DNA from: Tepidimonas ignava
GTDB lineage: Bacteria > Pseudomonadota > Gammaproteobacteria > Burkholderiales > Burkholderiaceae_C
Length of the DNA stretch: 64,000 nucleotides
Reading direction: 5' to 3'
NCBI RefSeq assembly: GCF_004342625.1
Contig: NZ_SMAH01000006.1
Location: 1 to 64,000 of the forward strand
In this document: piece after piece, positions 28,855 through 38,677 of the stretch
How the letters are laid out: each line of letters starts with the position of its first letter
How positions within the stretch are numbered: the stretch's first letter is position 1
Position numbers and translations under genes: made by a program
The notes under the pieces: model-generated
Told to the model about the DNA's origin: nothing
Seen by the model: the letters and a program-made list of their open reading frames with translations, nothing else
Database searches by the model: none

Positions 28855-30057
28855 TCAATCATTTTTAGCGTTTCTGGCCTGAAGGTCGAACCGCATCAGC
28901 CGGCACTCGATGGGGCCATTGAACAGCACGATGCGCCGGCTGGCCTGCAGACGTAGCCGCCGTGGCAGGTCGCGGTCGGCGCTGAGGATCCATGCGGTCC
29001 AGCCGCCCCAATGCGTCTTCCAGTGCGCGGCCAGGCGTTCGAAAAACACGTCCGCGCCCAGCGCGCCGGCCACCCCGGCCGCGCCGATGCGCTCGCCGTA
29101 GGGCGGGTTGAGCACCAACAGCCCCGGTGTGGACGTGGGGGGCTGGCGTTGCAGCGCGTCGCCGCCGCGCAGCTCCACCGCCGCGGCCACTCCGGCGCGC
29201 ACGGCGTTGCGGCGCGCAAAGTCCACCATGCGAAAGGCCACGTCGCTGCCCCACGCGAGCGGGCCGCGACTGCCGTCCCACGCACGCTCGGCGGCGCGGG
29301 CGGCCTCGCGCAGCGCTTGCCAGCGCGCCGCGTCGTGCGGCAGCAGCCGCTCGAAGGCGAAACGGCGCGCACGCCCCGGGGCCATGCCAAGCGCGATCTG
29401 GGCCGCCTCGATGGGCAGCGTGCCGCTGCCGCAAAACGGGTCCACCAACGGCGGCGGGTCGCCCGCCGCGCAGGCCGCGGTGTAGCCCGTGGCCGCCAGC
29501 ACCGCCGCAGCCAGCGTCTCCTTCAGCGGCGCGTCGCCTTTGTCCTCGCGCCAGCCGCGCTTGAACAGCGGCTCGCCCGAGGTGTCCAGCAGCAAGGTCA
29601 GCCGCTCGGCCTGCAGGTGCAGGTGCAGCCGCACGTCGGGCCGTGCGGTGTCGACGCTGGGGCGCGCGCCGCAGCGCTGGCGCAGGCGGTCGCACACCGC
29701 GTCTTTGACCCGCAGCGCGGCGAACTGCACGCTGCGCAGCGGGCTGCGCTGCGCGGTGACCTCGACCTTGATCGTGTGGCGGTGCGTGAACCAGTCTTCC
29801 CAGGGGACGCTGGCGGCGGCGGCGTAGACGTCGTCTTCGCTGCGGTAAGGGGCTTGGCCCAGTTGCACCAGCACGCGCTGGGCGATGCGGCTGTGCAGGT
29901 TCAGGCGCATCACCGCGTCCCAGTCGGCGCGCAGCGCCACGCCGCTGCGCTGCACGTCCAGCGCGGCCAGCGGCAGGCCGGTCAGGGTGGCGGTTTCGTG
30001 CGCCAGCAACTCGGCGGCGCCGCCCGGGGCGTTCAGGTACAGGTGGAGGGTGGACAT
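28855..30057 (-). CDS. rlmL: 23S rRNA (guanine-N2)-methyltransferase, RlmL-type
   Basis: THUMP-domain rRNA methyltransferase of the RlmL N-terminal/YpsC type, modifying G2445 of 23S rRNA, 400 residues. The THUMP region comprises about the first 165 residues. The catalytic part has VDPFCGSGTLPIEAA and LVLNPPYGERIG, the N-P-P-Y motif of N2/N6 methyltransferases. It lacks the RlmK half fused in E. coli. It starts 6 nt after rpoN and ends at the strong terminator. Confidence 0.9.
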   Translation of the reverse strand: MSTLHLYLNAPGGAAELLAHETATLTGLPLAALDVQRSGVALRADWDAVMRLNLHSRIAQRVLVQLGQAPYRSEDDVYAAAASVPWEDWFTHRHTIKVEVTAQRSPLRSVQFAALRVKDAVCDRLRQRCGARPSVDTARPDVRLHLHLQAERLTLLLDTSGEPLFKRGWREDKGDAPLKETLAAAVLAATGYTAACAAGDPPPLVDPFCGSGTLPIEAAQIALGMAPGRARRFAFERLLPHDAARWQALREAARAAERAWDGSRGPLAWGSDVAFRMVDFARRNAVRAGVAAAVELRGGDALQRQPPTSTPGLLVLNPPYGERIGAAGVAGALGADVFFERLAAHWKTHWGGWTAWILSADRDLPRRLRLQASRRIVLFNGPIECRLMRFDLQARNAKND

Positions 30058-30063
30058 GCAGCT

Positions 30064-31644
30064 TCAGCGCGCGCGGCGCAGCGTGGCGGTGGGGATGCGC
30101 AGCGCTTCGCGGTACTTGGCCACGGTGCGCCGCGCGCATTCGATGCCGTGCTCCTTGAGCCGCTCGGCGATCTGGGCGTCGCTCAAGGGGTGGGCCGGGT
30201 CTTCGTCGGCGATCATCTGACGGATGAGGGCGCGCACCGCGGTGCTGGAGGCGCCGTCGCCGCTGTCGGTGCCCAGCGCCGAGCCAAAGAAGTACTTGAG
30301 CTCGAAGGTGCCACGCGGCGTGGCCATGTACTTGGCGGTGGTGACGCGGCTGACGGTGGACTCGTGCAAGCCCAGCTCACTGGCGATGTCGCGCAGCACC
30401 AGCGGGCGCATGCCCACCTCGCCGTGCAAAAAGAAGCTGCGCTGCTGCTGCACGATGGCGCGCGCCACGCGCAGCAGCGTTTCGCCGCGTTGTTGCAGGT
30501 TTTTGATGAACCAGCGCGCTTCCTGCAGGCGCTGCTGCAGGTCGCCGTGGCGGTGCTGGCGCAGGGCGCGCGCGTAGGCGTCGTGGATGCGCAGGCGCGG
30601 CTGCACGGCGGGGTTGAGCTGCACCTCGAAGCGGGTGCCCTGCACCGTGACCAGCACGTCGGGCACGATGACCAGCCGCTCGGCGTCGGCAAAGCGCCGC
30701 CCCGGCTTGGGCTCCAGCTGCGCCAGGCGCTGCAGCCCGGCGCGCACCTCGTCGGGGGCCAATCCGGTGGCGCTGCCCAGGCGGCGCAGGTCGCGCCGCG
30801 CGATCCACTCCAGTGGCTGCGCGCACAGCGCCAGCGCGGCGCGGGCGGCGGGGTCGTCCGGGTGCTGGCGCAGCTGCAGGCGCAGGCATTCGGCCAGGTC
30901 GCGCGCGCCCACGCCCGGCGGATCCATCGCCTGCAGCCAGCCCAGCGCACGGCGCAGCAGCGCCAGCAGCGCCTCGGCCTGCTCGGGGTCGTCGTGGCCG
31001 GCGCGCGCCAGCAGCACCGCCGCCAGCGCTTCCAGCGGCTCGTCCAGGTAGCCGTCGTCGTTGAGCGATTCGATCAGGAAATGCAGCGCGGCGCGTTCCT
31101 CGGGGGTCAGGTGCAACGCCAGCGCCTGCGCGTGCAGGTGGTCCTGCAGGCGTTCGGGTTGGGGCGCGCGCTCGGCGGCGCCGGGCAGCTCGTCGTCGTC
31201 CCAGCGGCCGTCGCGGCCCGGCCCCGCGTCGGTGCTCACGGGGCCCGGCGCGGGGGCGTCGGCGTCGTCGTCGCGCCAGCCACCGCTGTCGTCGTCCAAG
31301 TGCGCGCTCCAGTCAGCCTCGGCCAGCGGCACGTCGGCCTCGATGACGCTGTAGCTGTCCAAGGGGTCGCCGGCTTCGCTGTCGGGCGACAGGGCGGCGC
31401 TGGCCGGCTCGGGGGCGTCGTCCGGGGCCTCCGACGCGAACTCCGGCGCGGCGGTGTCCGGCGGCGGGGCGTCGGGCGTGTCGTCGTCGGCCAGCTCCAG
31501 CAGCGGGTTGTCGGCCAGCATCTGCTCGACTTCCTGCGCCAGCTCCAGCGCCGACAGTTGCAGCAACCGCAGCGATTGTTGCAGCTGCGGTGTCAGGGTC
31601 AGTTGCTGCGCCATGCGCAGCCCAAGGGTGCCGCGCGTGGCCAT
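30064..31644 (-). CDS. rpoN: RNA polymerase sigma-54 factor RpoN
   Basis: Sigma-54, which recognises -24/-12 promoters and needs AAA+ activators, 526 residues. The Gln/Leu-rich region I is at the N-terminus (LTLTPQLQQSLRLLQLSALEL). A long acidic Asp/Pro/Ala-rich region II covers about 50-160. The core-binding and HTH regions follow (LGLHESTVSRVTTAKYM). The RpoN box ARRTVAKYRE is near the C-terminus. It follows lptB by only 2 nt. The usual downstream neighbours hpf, ptsN and hprK are replaced by rlmL. Confidence 0.98.
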   Translation of the reverse strand: MATRGTLGLRMAQQLTLTPQLQQSLRLLQLSALELAQEVEQMLADNPLLELADDDTPDAPPPDTAAPEFASEAPDDAPEPASAALSPDSEAGDPLDSYSVIEADVPLAEADWSAHLDDDSGGWRDDDADAPAPGPVSTDAGPGRDGRWDDDELPGAAERAPQPERLQDHLHAQALALHLTPEERAALHFLIESLNDDGYLDEPLEALAAVLLARAGHDDPEQAEALLALLRRALGWLQAMDPPGVGARDLAECLRLQLRQHPDDPAARAALALCAQPLEWIARRDLRRLGSATGLAPDEVRAGLQRLAQLEPKPGRRFADAERLVIVPDVLVTVQGTRFEVQLNPAVQPRLRIHDAYARALRQHRHGDLQQRLQEARWFIKNLQQRGETLLRVARAIVQQQRSFFLHGEVGMRPLVLRDIASELGLHESTVSRVTTAKYMATPRGTFELKYFFGSALGTDSGDGASSTAVRALIRQMIADEDPAHPLSDAQIAERLKEHGIECARRTVAKYREALRIPTATLRRAR

Positions 31645-31646
31645 GG

Positions 31647-32414
31647 CTACAGGCGGAAGTGTTCACCGAGGTACACGCGGCGCACCTCGGCGTTGTCGAC
31701 GATGTGCGCGGGCGTGCCGTGCGCCAGCACCCGCCCTTCGCTGATGATGTAGGCGTGGTCGCAGATGCCCAGCGTCTCGCGCACGTTGTGGTCGGTGATC
31801 AGCACGCCGATGCCGCGTGCCTTGAGAAACCCGATGATGCGCTGGATGTCGATGACGGCGATGGGGTCGACGCCGGCAAACGGCTCGTCCAGCAGGATAA
31901 AGCGTGGCTGCGCCGCCAGCGCGCGGGCGATTTCGACCCGCCGCCGCTCGCCACCGGACAGCGCCGGCGCCGGCACGTCGCGCAGGTGGTCCACGTGCAG
32001 CTCCGCCAGCAACGTGTCCAGCCGCTGGCGCAGCTCGGCCTCGGGCAGCGGACGGCCGGCGGCGTCGCGCTGCAGTTCCAGCACCGCGCGCACGTTTTGC
32101 TCCACCGTCAGCTTGCGAAAAATCGACGCTTCTTGCGGCAGGTAGCCCAACCCCAGCCGCGCGCGTCGGTGGATGGGCAGGTGTTGCACCGGCTGGTCGT
32201 CGATCCAGATCTGCCCGGCGTCGGCGCGTACCAGCCCGACGATCATGTAAAACGAGGTCGTTTTGCCCGCGCCGTTGGGGCCCAGCAGCCCCACCACTTC
32301 GCCGGCGCGCACCTGCAGCGAGACGTCGTGCACGACGGTGCGCGCGCGGTAGCGTTTGCGCAGGCCCTGCACGCGCAGCAGCGAGGCGGCGCCGTGGTTG
32401 GGCGGGCTGCTCAT
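31647..32414 (-). CDS. lptB: LPS export ABC transporter ATPase LptB
   Basis: Cytoplasmic ATPase of the LptB2FG lipopolysaccharide extraction machine, 255 residues. Walker A is GPNGAGKT, the signature is [15 protein letters not shown], and [16 protein letters not shown] is the family-specific Walker [19 protein letters not shown] is also typical. Its start overlaps the lptA stop (ATGA). LptF and LptG are not in the window. Confidence 0.97.
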   Translation of the reverse strand: MSSPPNHGAASLLRVQGLRKRYRARTVVHDVSLQVRAGEVVGLLGPNGAGKTTSFYMIVGLVRADAGQIWIDDQPVQHLPIHRRARLGLGYLPQEASIFRKLTVEQNVRAVLELQRDAAGRPLPEAELRQRLDTLLAELHVDHLRDVPAPALSGGERRRVEIARALAAQPRFILLDEPFAGVDPIAVIDIQRIIGFLKARGIGVLITDHNVRETLGICDHAYIISEGRVLAHGTPAHIVDNAEVRRVYLGEHFRL

Positions 32415-33028
32415 GGGCGGCGCTCCGGCGCGGTGCTGGGTTGCAGCGCGGGCGGGGCGACGCCGCTGGGCGCGGGTTGTTGCGCGGCCACGTCGGCGCT
32501 GCGCGGGGTCAGGGTGGCGCGCACCCGCGCCCCGCTGCCACCGCTGGCGGGCGCACCGTCGACGCTGAAGGTCTGGGCGCGGTTGTCGTACACGATGACG
32601 GCGCCGCTGCTGCGGTCGGCCAGCACGGTGCCACGGTAGCGGCGCAGCTCGGCGTCGCCACGCAGCGTCACGCGGTCGGCGGCGCCGTCGTACTCGATGC
32701 GCTGCGCCTCGCCCTCGATCCATTCATCGACGCCTTCGCGCTTTTGGCGGTAAAACGCCCGCTGGCCGGGGGCGCCCAGCGCCACGCCGTGCTGCAGGCC
32801 TTGGTCGTCCTGGCGCACTTCCACCTGCTGGGCGCGGATGCGGATCGTGCCTTTGCTGATGGCGACGTTGCCGCTGAACAGGCTGACGCGGCGCGCTTCG
32901 TCGTAGCGCAGCGCGTCGGCTTCGATGTGCATCGGGGCCTGGCGGTCGGCCAGCTCGGCGTGGGCGCTGCAAACGGCGCACAAGGCCAGCAGCACGAGCC
33001 AGCGGTGTGGCGGTGGCACGGTGGGCAC
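32411..33028 (-). CDS. lptA: LPS transport periplasmic protein LptA
   Basis: Periplasmic bridge protein carrying lipopolysaccharide between the membranes, 205 residues. The GTG at 33028 is chosen as start because AGGAG lies 8 nt upstream; upstream in-frame ATGs have no such site. A signal peptide ([14 protein letters not shown]) precedes [18 protein letters not shown], the start of the OstA/LptA beta-jellyroll. [17 protein letters not shown] is near the end, followed by a low-complexity Pro/Ala tail. No lptC is found directly upstream, where it usually lies. Confidence 0.93.
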   Translation of the reverse strand: MPTVPPPHRWLVLLALCAVCSAHAELADRQAPMHIEADALRYDEARRVSLFSGNVAISKGTIRIRAQQVEVRQDDQGLQHGVALGAPGQRAFYRQKREGVDEWIEGEAQRIEYDGAADRVTLRGDAELRRYRGTVLADRSSGAVIVYDNRAQTFSVDGAPASGGSGARVRATLTPRSADVAAQQPAPSGVAPPALQPSTAPERRP

Positions 33029-33081
33029 GGTTTTTGCTCCTCGGTCGTGGCCGACCGATTGTGCCATGCCCGCCGGGGCCA

Positions 33082-33711
33082 TCAAGCCTGCCGCACGCGC
33101 GCGATCAGGGCGTCGGCGATGATGAGGGTGCGCTCGGCCTGGCCGGGCACCAGGTAGCGCCCGGCGATGCCCAGCGACGGGGTGGCGTCGACCTCGTACG
33201 CGTCTTGCAACTGCAGCGCCCGCTTGACCTTGCCGCTGACGCCAAAGGACTGCCACGTCTGCGTGAACGCCTGGCGGTCCACGCCGCGGCGCGCGGCCCA
33301 GTCGGCGGCCACCTCCAGCCCGTTGAAGCGCACGCGCTCGTCATGAAAGGCTTTGAAGGCGGCCTCGTGCAGGTCGCCCAGGCGGCCCAGCGCCTCCAGC
33401 GTGTAGTACAGGCGTTGCAGCGGCTCGAAGGCGGCGTTGAAGCCCACCGGCACGCGCCGCACCACGATTTCCTTGGGCAGTTTGCGCATCCACGCGGTCA
33501 TCAACGGCTCGAAGCGGTAGCAGTGGATGCAGCTGTAAGAGAAGAACTCCAGCACCTCCACCTGCCCAGGGCCGGTGTCCACCGGCACCGGTTTGCCCAG
33601 GGCGCGGTAGTCGGTGCCTTCGCGCAGGTTGGCCGATTGGGCCCAGGCCAGCGGGGCGGCGGCCAGCGCGGCGCCAGCCAGGGTGTAACGGTGAAAGTCG
33701 CGTCGCTGCAT
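33082..33711 (-). CDS. Thiol:disulfide interchange protein DsbA-like
   Basis: Periplasmic thiol oxidase of the DsbA family, 209 residues. The signal peptide ends around AAPLAWA (residue 24). The active site is C61-I-H-C64 in FFSYSCIHCYRFEP, where most DsbAs have CPHC. The cis-Pro loop is DATPSLGIAG. The helical insertion is normal. The Pro to Ile change at the second dipeptide position may alter redox potential. It lies between the SPOR gene and lptA in the argS-rlmL operon. Confidence 0.9.
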   Translation of the reverse strand: MQRRDFHRYTLAGAALAAAPLAWAQSANLREGTDYRALGKPVPVDTGPGQVEVLEFFSYSCIHCYRFEPLMTAWMRKLPKEIVVRRVPVGFNAAFEPLQRLYYTLEALGRLGDLHEAAFKAFHDERVRFNGLEVAADWAARRGVDRQAFTQTWQSFGVSGKVKRALQLQDAYEVDATPSLGIAGRYLVPGQAERTLIIADALIARVRQA

Positions 33712-33780
33712 GGTGGTTGAGGCGGTAGCTTCGATGGTAGTGTTGGAGCACGCCGGGCGCGCGCAGGTTCCGCCGCGCTT

Positions 33781-34422
33781 TTAGCGCTGCACGCGCACCA
33801 GCGCCGTTTCGAACTGCTTGCCGCGCAGTTTTTCCTGCATCAGCTCGGCGTCGACCTTGGTGTTGAACGGCCCCAGGCGCACACGCCAGACGCGCTGGCC
33901 GCCCTGCTCGCGCTCGCTGACCTTGGCATCGAAGCCCTGCAGCGCCAGCCGCGCGCGCTGCGCCTCGGCTTCGTCGGCGGAGCGAAACGCCCCCACCTGC
34001 ACGTAGTACACAAACGGGTCGGCCGCTGCGGCGGCGCTGCCGCCGTCACCCTGGGTGCGCTGGCGGATCAATTCGGCGATGGGGTCGCGGGTGGCGTCGG
34101 TCGCCGGCGCGCCAGCGTTGTCGGGAGCGGGGCCGGAGGGGGTGTCGGTGGGCGCATCGGCCGGGGCGCTGGCCGCGGGTTTGGCGTTGCTCAACCCCGC
34201 GTTGGGGTTCCAGCCGCGCAGACGCTCGGCTTCGGTGTCGGGCTGGATGGGCTTGCGCTGCACGCCGCGGTCCACCAGTGGGATGGGCACTTTGGTCACG
34301 TACACGGCCACCGCCAACGCGGCGGCGACGCCCACCAGCAGGCCGAGGAAAAACCCCAGCAGCGTGCCGCCGCGGGTGCGTTGGGGGCCATGGACGTGGG
34401 GGCGCGGGTGGACGCGTGGCAT
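33781..34422 (-). CDS. SPOR-domain inner-membrane protein
   Basis: Bitopic protein of 213 residues. It has a basic N-terminus, one transmembrane helix (about 20-42, GGTLLGFFLGLLVGVAAALA), a Pro/Ala-rich periplasmic linker, and a C-terminal SPOR domain (about 135-213; FVYYVQVGAFRSADEAEAQR, VWRVRLGPF). SPOR domains bind denuded peptidoglycan at division sites, so a role in the divisome (FtsN/DedD-like) is likely. The start at 34422 follows AAGGA, and an in-frame GTG at 34449 overlapping argS is the alternative. Confidence 0.9.
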   Translation of the reverse strand: MPRVHPRPHVHGPQRTRGGTLLGFFLGLLVGVAAALAVAVYVTKVPIPLVDRGVQRKPIQPDTEAERLRGWNPNAGLSNAKPAASAPADAPTDTPSGPAPDNAGAPATDATRDPIAELIRQRTQGDGGSAAAAADPFVYYVQVGAFRSADEAEAQRARLALQGFDAKVSEREQGGQRVWRVRLGPFNTKVDAELMQEKLRGKQFETALVRVQR

Positions 34423-34445
34423 GGCGGTCGTTTCCTTGCGAAGGC

Positions 34446-36119
34446 TCACATCGAACGCGGGGCGCTGACGCCCAGCAGCCCCAGGCCGGTGCGCAGCACC
34501 TGCGCGGTGGCCGCCACCAGCGCCAGACGGGCCAGGCGGGTCGGCTCGTCGTCCACCAGGATGCGCTCGGCATCGTAGTAGCGGTGGTAAGCGGCGGCCA
34601 GCTCACGCAGGTAAAACGTCACGTCGTGCGGGGCGAAGTCGGCCGCCGCCGCCGCCATCACCTGCGGCCAGCGCGCCAGCTCCAGCATCAAGGCTTGCGC
34701 AGGCGCGCTGGCCAGCGCGTCCAGCGCCACGTCGGCCAGCGTGGCCTCGTCGCCGCCCCACTGCGCCAGCACCGAGCAGATGCGCGCGTGCGCGTACTGC
34801 ACGTAGTACACCGGGTTGTCGTTGTTTTGCTGGATGGCCAGGTCGACGTCGAAGGTGTACTCGGTGTCGGGCTTGCGGCTGAGCAAAAAGAAGCGCACCG
34901 CGTCCTTGCTGGTCCACTCGATGAGGTCGCGCAGCGTCACGTAGCTGCCGGCGCGCTTGCTGATCTTGACCTCTTGCCCGCCGCGCACCACGCGCACCAT
35001 GGTGTGCAGCACGTAGTCGGGGTAGCCCTGGGGGATGCCGAGGCCCAGCGCCTGCAGCCCGGCGCGCACGCGCGCGATGGTGCCGTGGTGGTCGGTGCCC
35101 TGGATGTTGATGGCTTTGGCAAAGCCGCGCTCCCACTTGGTGACGTGGTAGGCCACGTCCGGCACGAAGTAGGTGTAGCTGCCGTCGGACTTGCGCATCA
35201 CGCGGTCTTTGTCGTCGCCCCAGGTGGTGGTGCGCAGCCACAGCGCGCCGTCGGCCTCGTAGGTGTGGCCGGATTCGATGAGCCGCTGCACCGTCTGCGC
35301 CACGCGCCCGCTGCTGTACAGGCTGGACTCGAGGTAGTACTGGTCGAAGCGCACCTCAAACGCTTTGAGGTCCAGGTCCTGCTCGCGGCGCAGGTAGGCC
35401 ACCGCAAAGTCGCGGATGCCGTCCCAGTCCTCGGCGTCGCCGCTGGCGGTGACGGTGCGATCCGCCGCCTGCACGGTGGCGCGCGCCAGGAACGCGTCGG
35501 CAATGTCCTGGATGTAGTCACCGTTGTAGGCCGCTTCGGGCCAGCCGGGGTCGCCGGGCTTGAGGCCGCGCGCGCGCGCCTGCACCGAGCGCGTGAGGTT
35601 GTCGATTTGTGCGCCAGCGTCGTTGTAGTAAAACTCGCGGTGCACCTGCCAGCCTTGCGTTTGCAGCAGGTTGCAAATGGCGTCGCCCAGCGCGGCTTGG
35701 CGCCCGTGGCCGACGTGCAGCGGCCCGGTGGGGTTGGCCGAGACGAATTCGACGATGACGCGTTCGCCGCGGGGCGGCTGGCAGCCCCAGCGCGGGCCCT
35801 CGCGCAAAATCTCGCGCACCGTTTGCTGTTTGGCCTGCGGCTTGAGGCGCAGGTTGATGAAGCCTGGGCCGGCGATGTCCAGCGCCGCCACCCAGCGGGC
35901 GAACGCGGGGGTGTCTTGCAGCCGCTGCACCAGGGTTTGCGCCAGCGCGCGCGGTGGCGTGCCCAGCGGTTTGGCCAGTTGCAGCGCGGCCGTGATGGCC
36001 AGGTCGCCGTGCGCGGCGACTTTGGGTTGTTCGAAGGCGGCGCGCTGGCCCGCGCCCGGGTGCAGGGCGTCAAGCGTGTCGGCCAGCGCCGCCAGCAGTT
36101 CGTTGTGGACGTGCAGCAT
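34446..36119 (-). CDS. argS: Arginyl-tRNA synthetase
   Basis: Class I aminoacyl-tRNA synthetase, 557 residues. The HIGH motif is HVGH at 135-138 within [14 protein letters not shown]. The KMSKS equivalent is KISKRAG, a common form in ArgRS. The C-terminal anticodon-binding domain ends with [12 protein letters not shown]. It appears to be the first gene of the leftward argS-SPOR-dsbA-lptA-lptB-rpoN-rlmL run. Confidence 0.98.
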   Translation of the reverse strand: MLHVHNELLAALADTLDALHPGAGQRAAFEQPKVAAHGDLAITAALQLAKPLGTPPRALAQTLVQRLQDTPAFARWVAALDIAGPGFINLRLKPQAKQQTVREILREGPRWGCQPPRGERVIVEFVSANPTGPLHVGHGRQAALGDAICNLLQTQGWQVHREFYYNDAGAQIDNLTRSVQARARGLKPGDPGWPEAAYNGDYIQDIADAFLARATVQAADRTVTASGDAEDWDGIRDFAVAYLRREQDLDLKAFEVRFDQYYLESSLYSSGRVAQTVQRLIESGHTYEADGALWLRTTTWGDDKDRVMRKSDGSYTYFVPDVAYHVTKWERGFAKAINIQGTDHHGTIARVRAGLQALGLGIPQGYPDYVLHTMVRVVRGGQEVKISKRAGSYVTLRDLIEWTSKDAVRFFLLSRKPDTEYTFDVDLAIQQNNDNPVYYVQYAHARICSVLAQWGGDEATLADVALDALASAPAQALMLELARWPQVMAAAAADFAPHDVTFYLRELAAAYHRYYDAERILVDDEPTRLARLALVAATAQVLRTGLGLLGVSAPRSM

Positions 36120-36153
36120 GGGGGCCGATTGTAGGCCGCCCCCCGTGGGGCGT

Positions 36154-37146
36154 TCAGCCGCGCGCGCGGCGCTGCGCCGCCAGCACGCACAGCAGGTCGC
36201 ACGCCACGTGGGCCGCGGCCAACGCGGTGATGTCGGCGTGGTCGTACGGCGGAGCCACTTCCACCACGTCCATGCCCGCCAAATGCAGCGGCACCAGCCC
36301 GCGCACGATGTGCAGCGCCTGCGCGCTGCTCAACCCCCCGGCCACCGGCGTGCCCGTGCCAGGCGCATGCGCGGGGTCCAGGCAGTCGATGTCGAAGGTC
36401 ACGTAGGCTGGACGGTCGCCGACGATGGCCAGCACCTGTTGCAGCGTCCAGTCGGCGCCGCGCGCGTGCACCGTGGGCGCGTCCAGGACGTGCAGGCCCA
36501 TGAAGTCGTCGTTCCAGGTGCGGATGCCGATTTGCACCGAGTGCGCGGGGTCGATCAGCCCTTCGCGCACCGCCTTGTAAAACATCGTGCCGTGGTTGAG
36601 CGCGTCGGGGCTGTCGTCAGGCCAGGTGTCGCAGTGGGCGTCGAAGTGGATCAACGCCAGCGGCTGACCCAACCGCTCGGCGTGGGCCTGCAGCAGCGGG
36701 TAGGTGATGAAGTGGTCGCCGCCGAAGGTCAGCATGCGCGCGCCGCTGGCCAGGATGCGCCGCGCGTGGTCGCGGATCGCGCCGGGCACGGTGTGCGGGT
36801 GGTGCGGGTCGAGCCAGCAGTCGCCCGCGTCCACGACCGCCAGCGTCTCGAACGGGTCGAACCCCCATGGGAAGGGTTTGAGTTCGGCCAGTTGCACGCT
36901 GGCGGCCCGGATGGCCGCTGGTCCCAGCCGCGCGCCGGGGCGGTAGGTGGTGGCGATGTCCAGCGGCACGCCGCTGACGACGACGTCGGCGCCGGCCAGC
37001 TCGCGCGTGTAGGTTCGGCGCATGAAACTGAGCACGCCCGCGTAGGTCATCTCGGGCCACGAGCCGTGCAGGCCCGGGCGACGGATCGCGCCATCGCCAG
37101 CCAGCGGCGCTTCGGTGGGGGGCGGTGAGGTCTCCATCGCCGCCAT
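36154..37146 (-). CDS. speB: Agmatinase (ureohydrolase family)
   Basis: Manganese-dependent ureohydrolase, most like agmatinase, converting agmatine to putrescine and urea. It has 330 residues. The metal-binding motifs are FGGDHF, HFDAHCD and [17 protein letters not shown], the last typical of agmatinases. [20 protein letters not shown] is the conserved N-terminal loop. Two ATGs are possible (37146 and 37137), neither with a strong ribosome binding site. Other guanidine hydrolases are an alternative. It is separated by 34 nt from argS. Confidence 0.88.
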   Translation of the reverse strand: MAAMETSPPPTEAPLAGDGAIRRPGLHGSWPEMTYAGVLSFMRRTYTRELAGADVVVSGVPLDIATTYRPGARLGPAAIRAASVQLAELKPFPWGFDPFETLAVVDAGDCWLDPHHPHTVPGAIRDHARRILASGARMLTFGGDHFITYPLLQAHAERLGQPLALIHFDAHCDTWPDDSPDALNHGTMFYKAVREGLIDPAHSVQIGIRTWNDDFMGLHVLDAPTVHARGADWTLQQVLAIVGDRPAYVTFDIDCLDPAHAPGTGTPVAGGLSSAQALHIVRGLVPLHLAGMDVVEVAPPYDHADITALAAAHVACDLLCVLAAQRRARG

Positions 37147-37181
37147 GCTAGCGCAACGGCGGCGCCTGCGCGGGGCCGCCT

Positions 37182-37562
37182 TCAGGTGCCGGCCGGGTGC
37201 CAGGCGTGGGCCTGCAGCTCGGCCAGGCTGACCACCTGCAGCGCGGCTTCGTGCGTGGCTTCGAGGATCACCGGCGGGGCCACGCCCGCTTGCAGCGCCT
37301 CTTTCCAGCGCAGCGCGCACAGGCACCAGCGGTCGCCCGGCTTCAGGCCGGCGAAGCGCCATTCGGGCCGTGGGGTGATGAGGTCGTTGCCACGCTCGCG
37401 CGAAAACGCCAGGAACTCGGCCGTCACCTTGGCGCAGATGACGTGACGGCCCGCATCGTGCGGGCCGGTGTGGCAGCAGCCATCGCGAAAATAGCCCGTC
37501 AGCGGGTCGTAGGAACACGCGCGCAGCGGGCCACCCAGAACGTTGCGGGCGGTGGTGTCCAT
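37182..37562 (-). CDS. DUF2237 family protein
   Basis: Protein of 126 residues from the DUF2237 family. It opens with ARNVLGGPLRACSYDPLTGYFRDGCC and has CAKVTAEFLAFSRERGNDL and GDRWCLCALRWKEA, conserved for the family and cysteine-rich. The start at 37562 has GGAG upstream. No biochemical role is established. It is 35 nt upstream of agmatinase and may be co-transcribed. Confidence 0.85.
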   Translation of the reverse strand: MDTTARNVLGGPLRACSYDPLTGYFRDGCCHTGPHDAGRHVICAKVTAEFLAFSRERGNDLITPRPEWRFAGLKPGDRWCLCALRWKEALQAGVAPPVILEATHEAALQVVSLAELQAHAWHPAGT

Positions 37563-37645
37563 GGTCGCAGGCTCCATCGGGGGCACGGTGTACAGCACGC
37601 ATGCTAGCGGCCCTTGGCAAGCCCGTGTGGGGCCTGGGGGCGCCA

Positions 37646-38548
37646 TCACCCCATGGTCAGCAGGCAGGCGCGGGCGGCGTCGCGGATCGCGCGCGTGAGG
37701 CGCTGCGCGGTGGGCGGCTCGCGCTCCCAATGCTGCCAGTACAACGCCACGTCCACCACCGCGCCGGGCACCACCTCCACCAGATCGGGCCGGCCCGCGC
37801 GGGCCTGCAGGTGCATCTGCGGCACCATGCCCCAGCCCAGGCCCAGCTCGATGGCGCGCTCGAACGCGTCCACCGCGGGCATGAAGTGACGCGGGTAGCG
37901 CGCGCCCTTGAGGCCAAAGTGCTGTGCCAACCACACGTCTTGCAGCGCGTCCTTGCGGTTGAAGATGACCGCCGGCAGCGCCAGCAGCCGGTGCGGGGTG
38001 ACGCGCCCCTGTGGGGTGCGCGCGCGTGCGGCCAGCGCCGGCGTGGCCACGCAGTGGTATCGCATCACGCCCAGCGGTTCGGCCACGCAGCCGCGCATGG
38101 CGTCGGCGCGTGTGGTCACGCAGCCGATCACGGTGCCGTTTTTGAGCAGCTCGTGCGTGTGGTCCTGGTCGTCGATGGTCAAGTCCAGCAGCAGGCGCTG
38201 GCGCTGCAACAAGGCGGCCACGCCCGGCAAAAACCAGGCGGCGGCCGAGTCGGCGTTGATCGCCACCGGCACGCTCTGCCAGCGCTGGCCGGCGCTGCCG
38301 GCGAGGCGCTCCAGCAAATCGGCCTCCATCAGCCGCACCTGCTTGATGTGCGCCAGCAGCGCCTGCCCGGCGGGCGTGGCGCGCACCGTTTTACCGCGCA
38401 CCACCAGCCGCTGGCCGAGCTGCGCCTCCAGCGCCTTGACGCGCAGCGACACCGCGGCCACCGTCAGCGCCAGCGCCTGCGCGGCGGCGGTGAAGCTGCC
38501 GTGCTCGACCACGGCGGCCAGGGCCTCGAGTTGGCGTGCATCCAGCAT
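37646..38548 (-). CDS. argP: LysR-family regulator ArgP (IciA)
   Basis: LysR-type regulator controlling basic amino acid export, 300 residues. The N-terminal winged HTH reads LDARQLEALAAVVEHGSFTAAAQAL. LTIDDQDHTHELLKNGTVIGCVT is characteristic of the ArgP effector domain, which senses lysine and arginine. It is transcribed divergently from an ArgO/LysE exporter, the classic target. A -35-like TTGACA on the minus strand (38591-38586) suggests its own promoter in the shared AT-rich gap. Confidence 0.93.
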   Translation of the reverse strand: MLDARQLEALAAVVEHGSFTAAAQALALTVAAVSLRVKALEAQLGQRLVVRGKTVRATPAGQALLAHIKQVRLMEADLLERLAGSAGQRWQSVPVAINADSAAAWFLPGVAALLQRQRLLLDLTIDDQDHTHELLKNGTVIGCVTTRADAMRGCVAEPLGVMRYHCVATPALAARARTPQGRVTPHRLLALPAVIFNRKDALQDVWLAQHFGLKGARYPRHFMPAVDAFERAIELGLGWGMVPQMHLQARAGRPDLVEVVPGAVVDVALYWQHWEREPPTAQRLTRAIRDAARACLLTMG

Positions 38549-38677
38549 GGCCGTAGTTTAGTAAAACTTGAGGCGTTCGATTGATTGTCAAAAAGGTTTA
38601 ATCAAAAGCTCCGTGCGGCGACACTGCGGACGCGGCGGCCACAGCGGCCGCCCTCGTCGTCACCAGGAGCACACACG
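38549..38677. promoter_or_regulatory. argP-argO divergent control region
   Basis: This 129-bp gap contains an AT-rich block at 38555-38608. TTGATT (38581-38586) and AATCAA (38600-38605) form an inverted repeat. A perfect TTGACA for argP lies on the minus strand at 38591-38586; the -10 is not certain (TTTACT/TAAACT around 38565-38555). CAGGAGC (38664-38670) is the exporter ribosome binding site. ArgP normally binds such a region. Confidence 0.5.
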
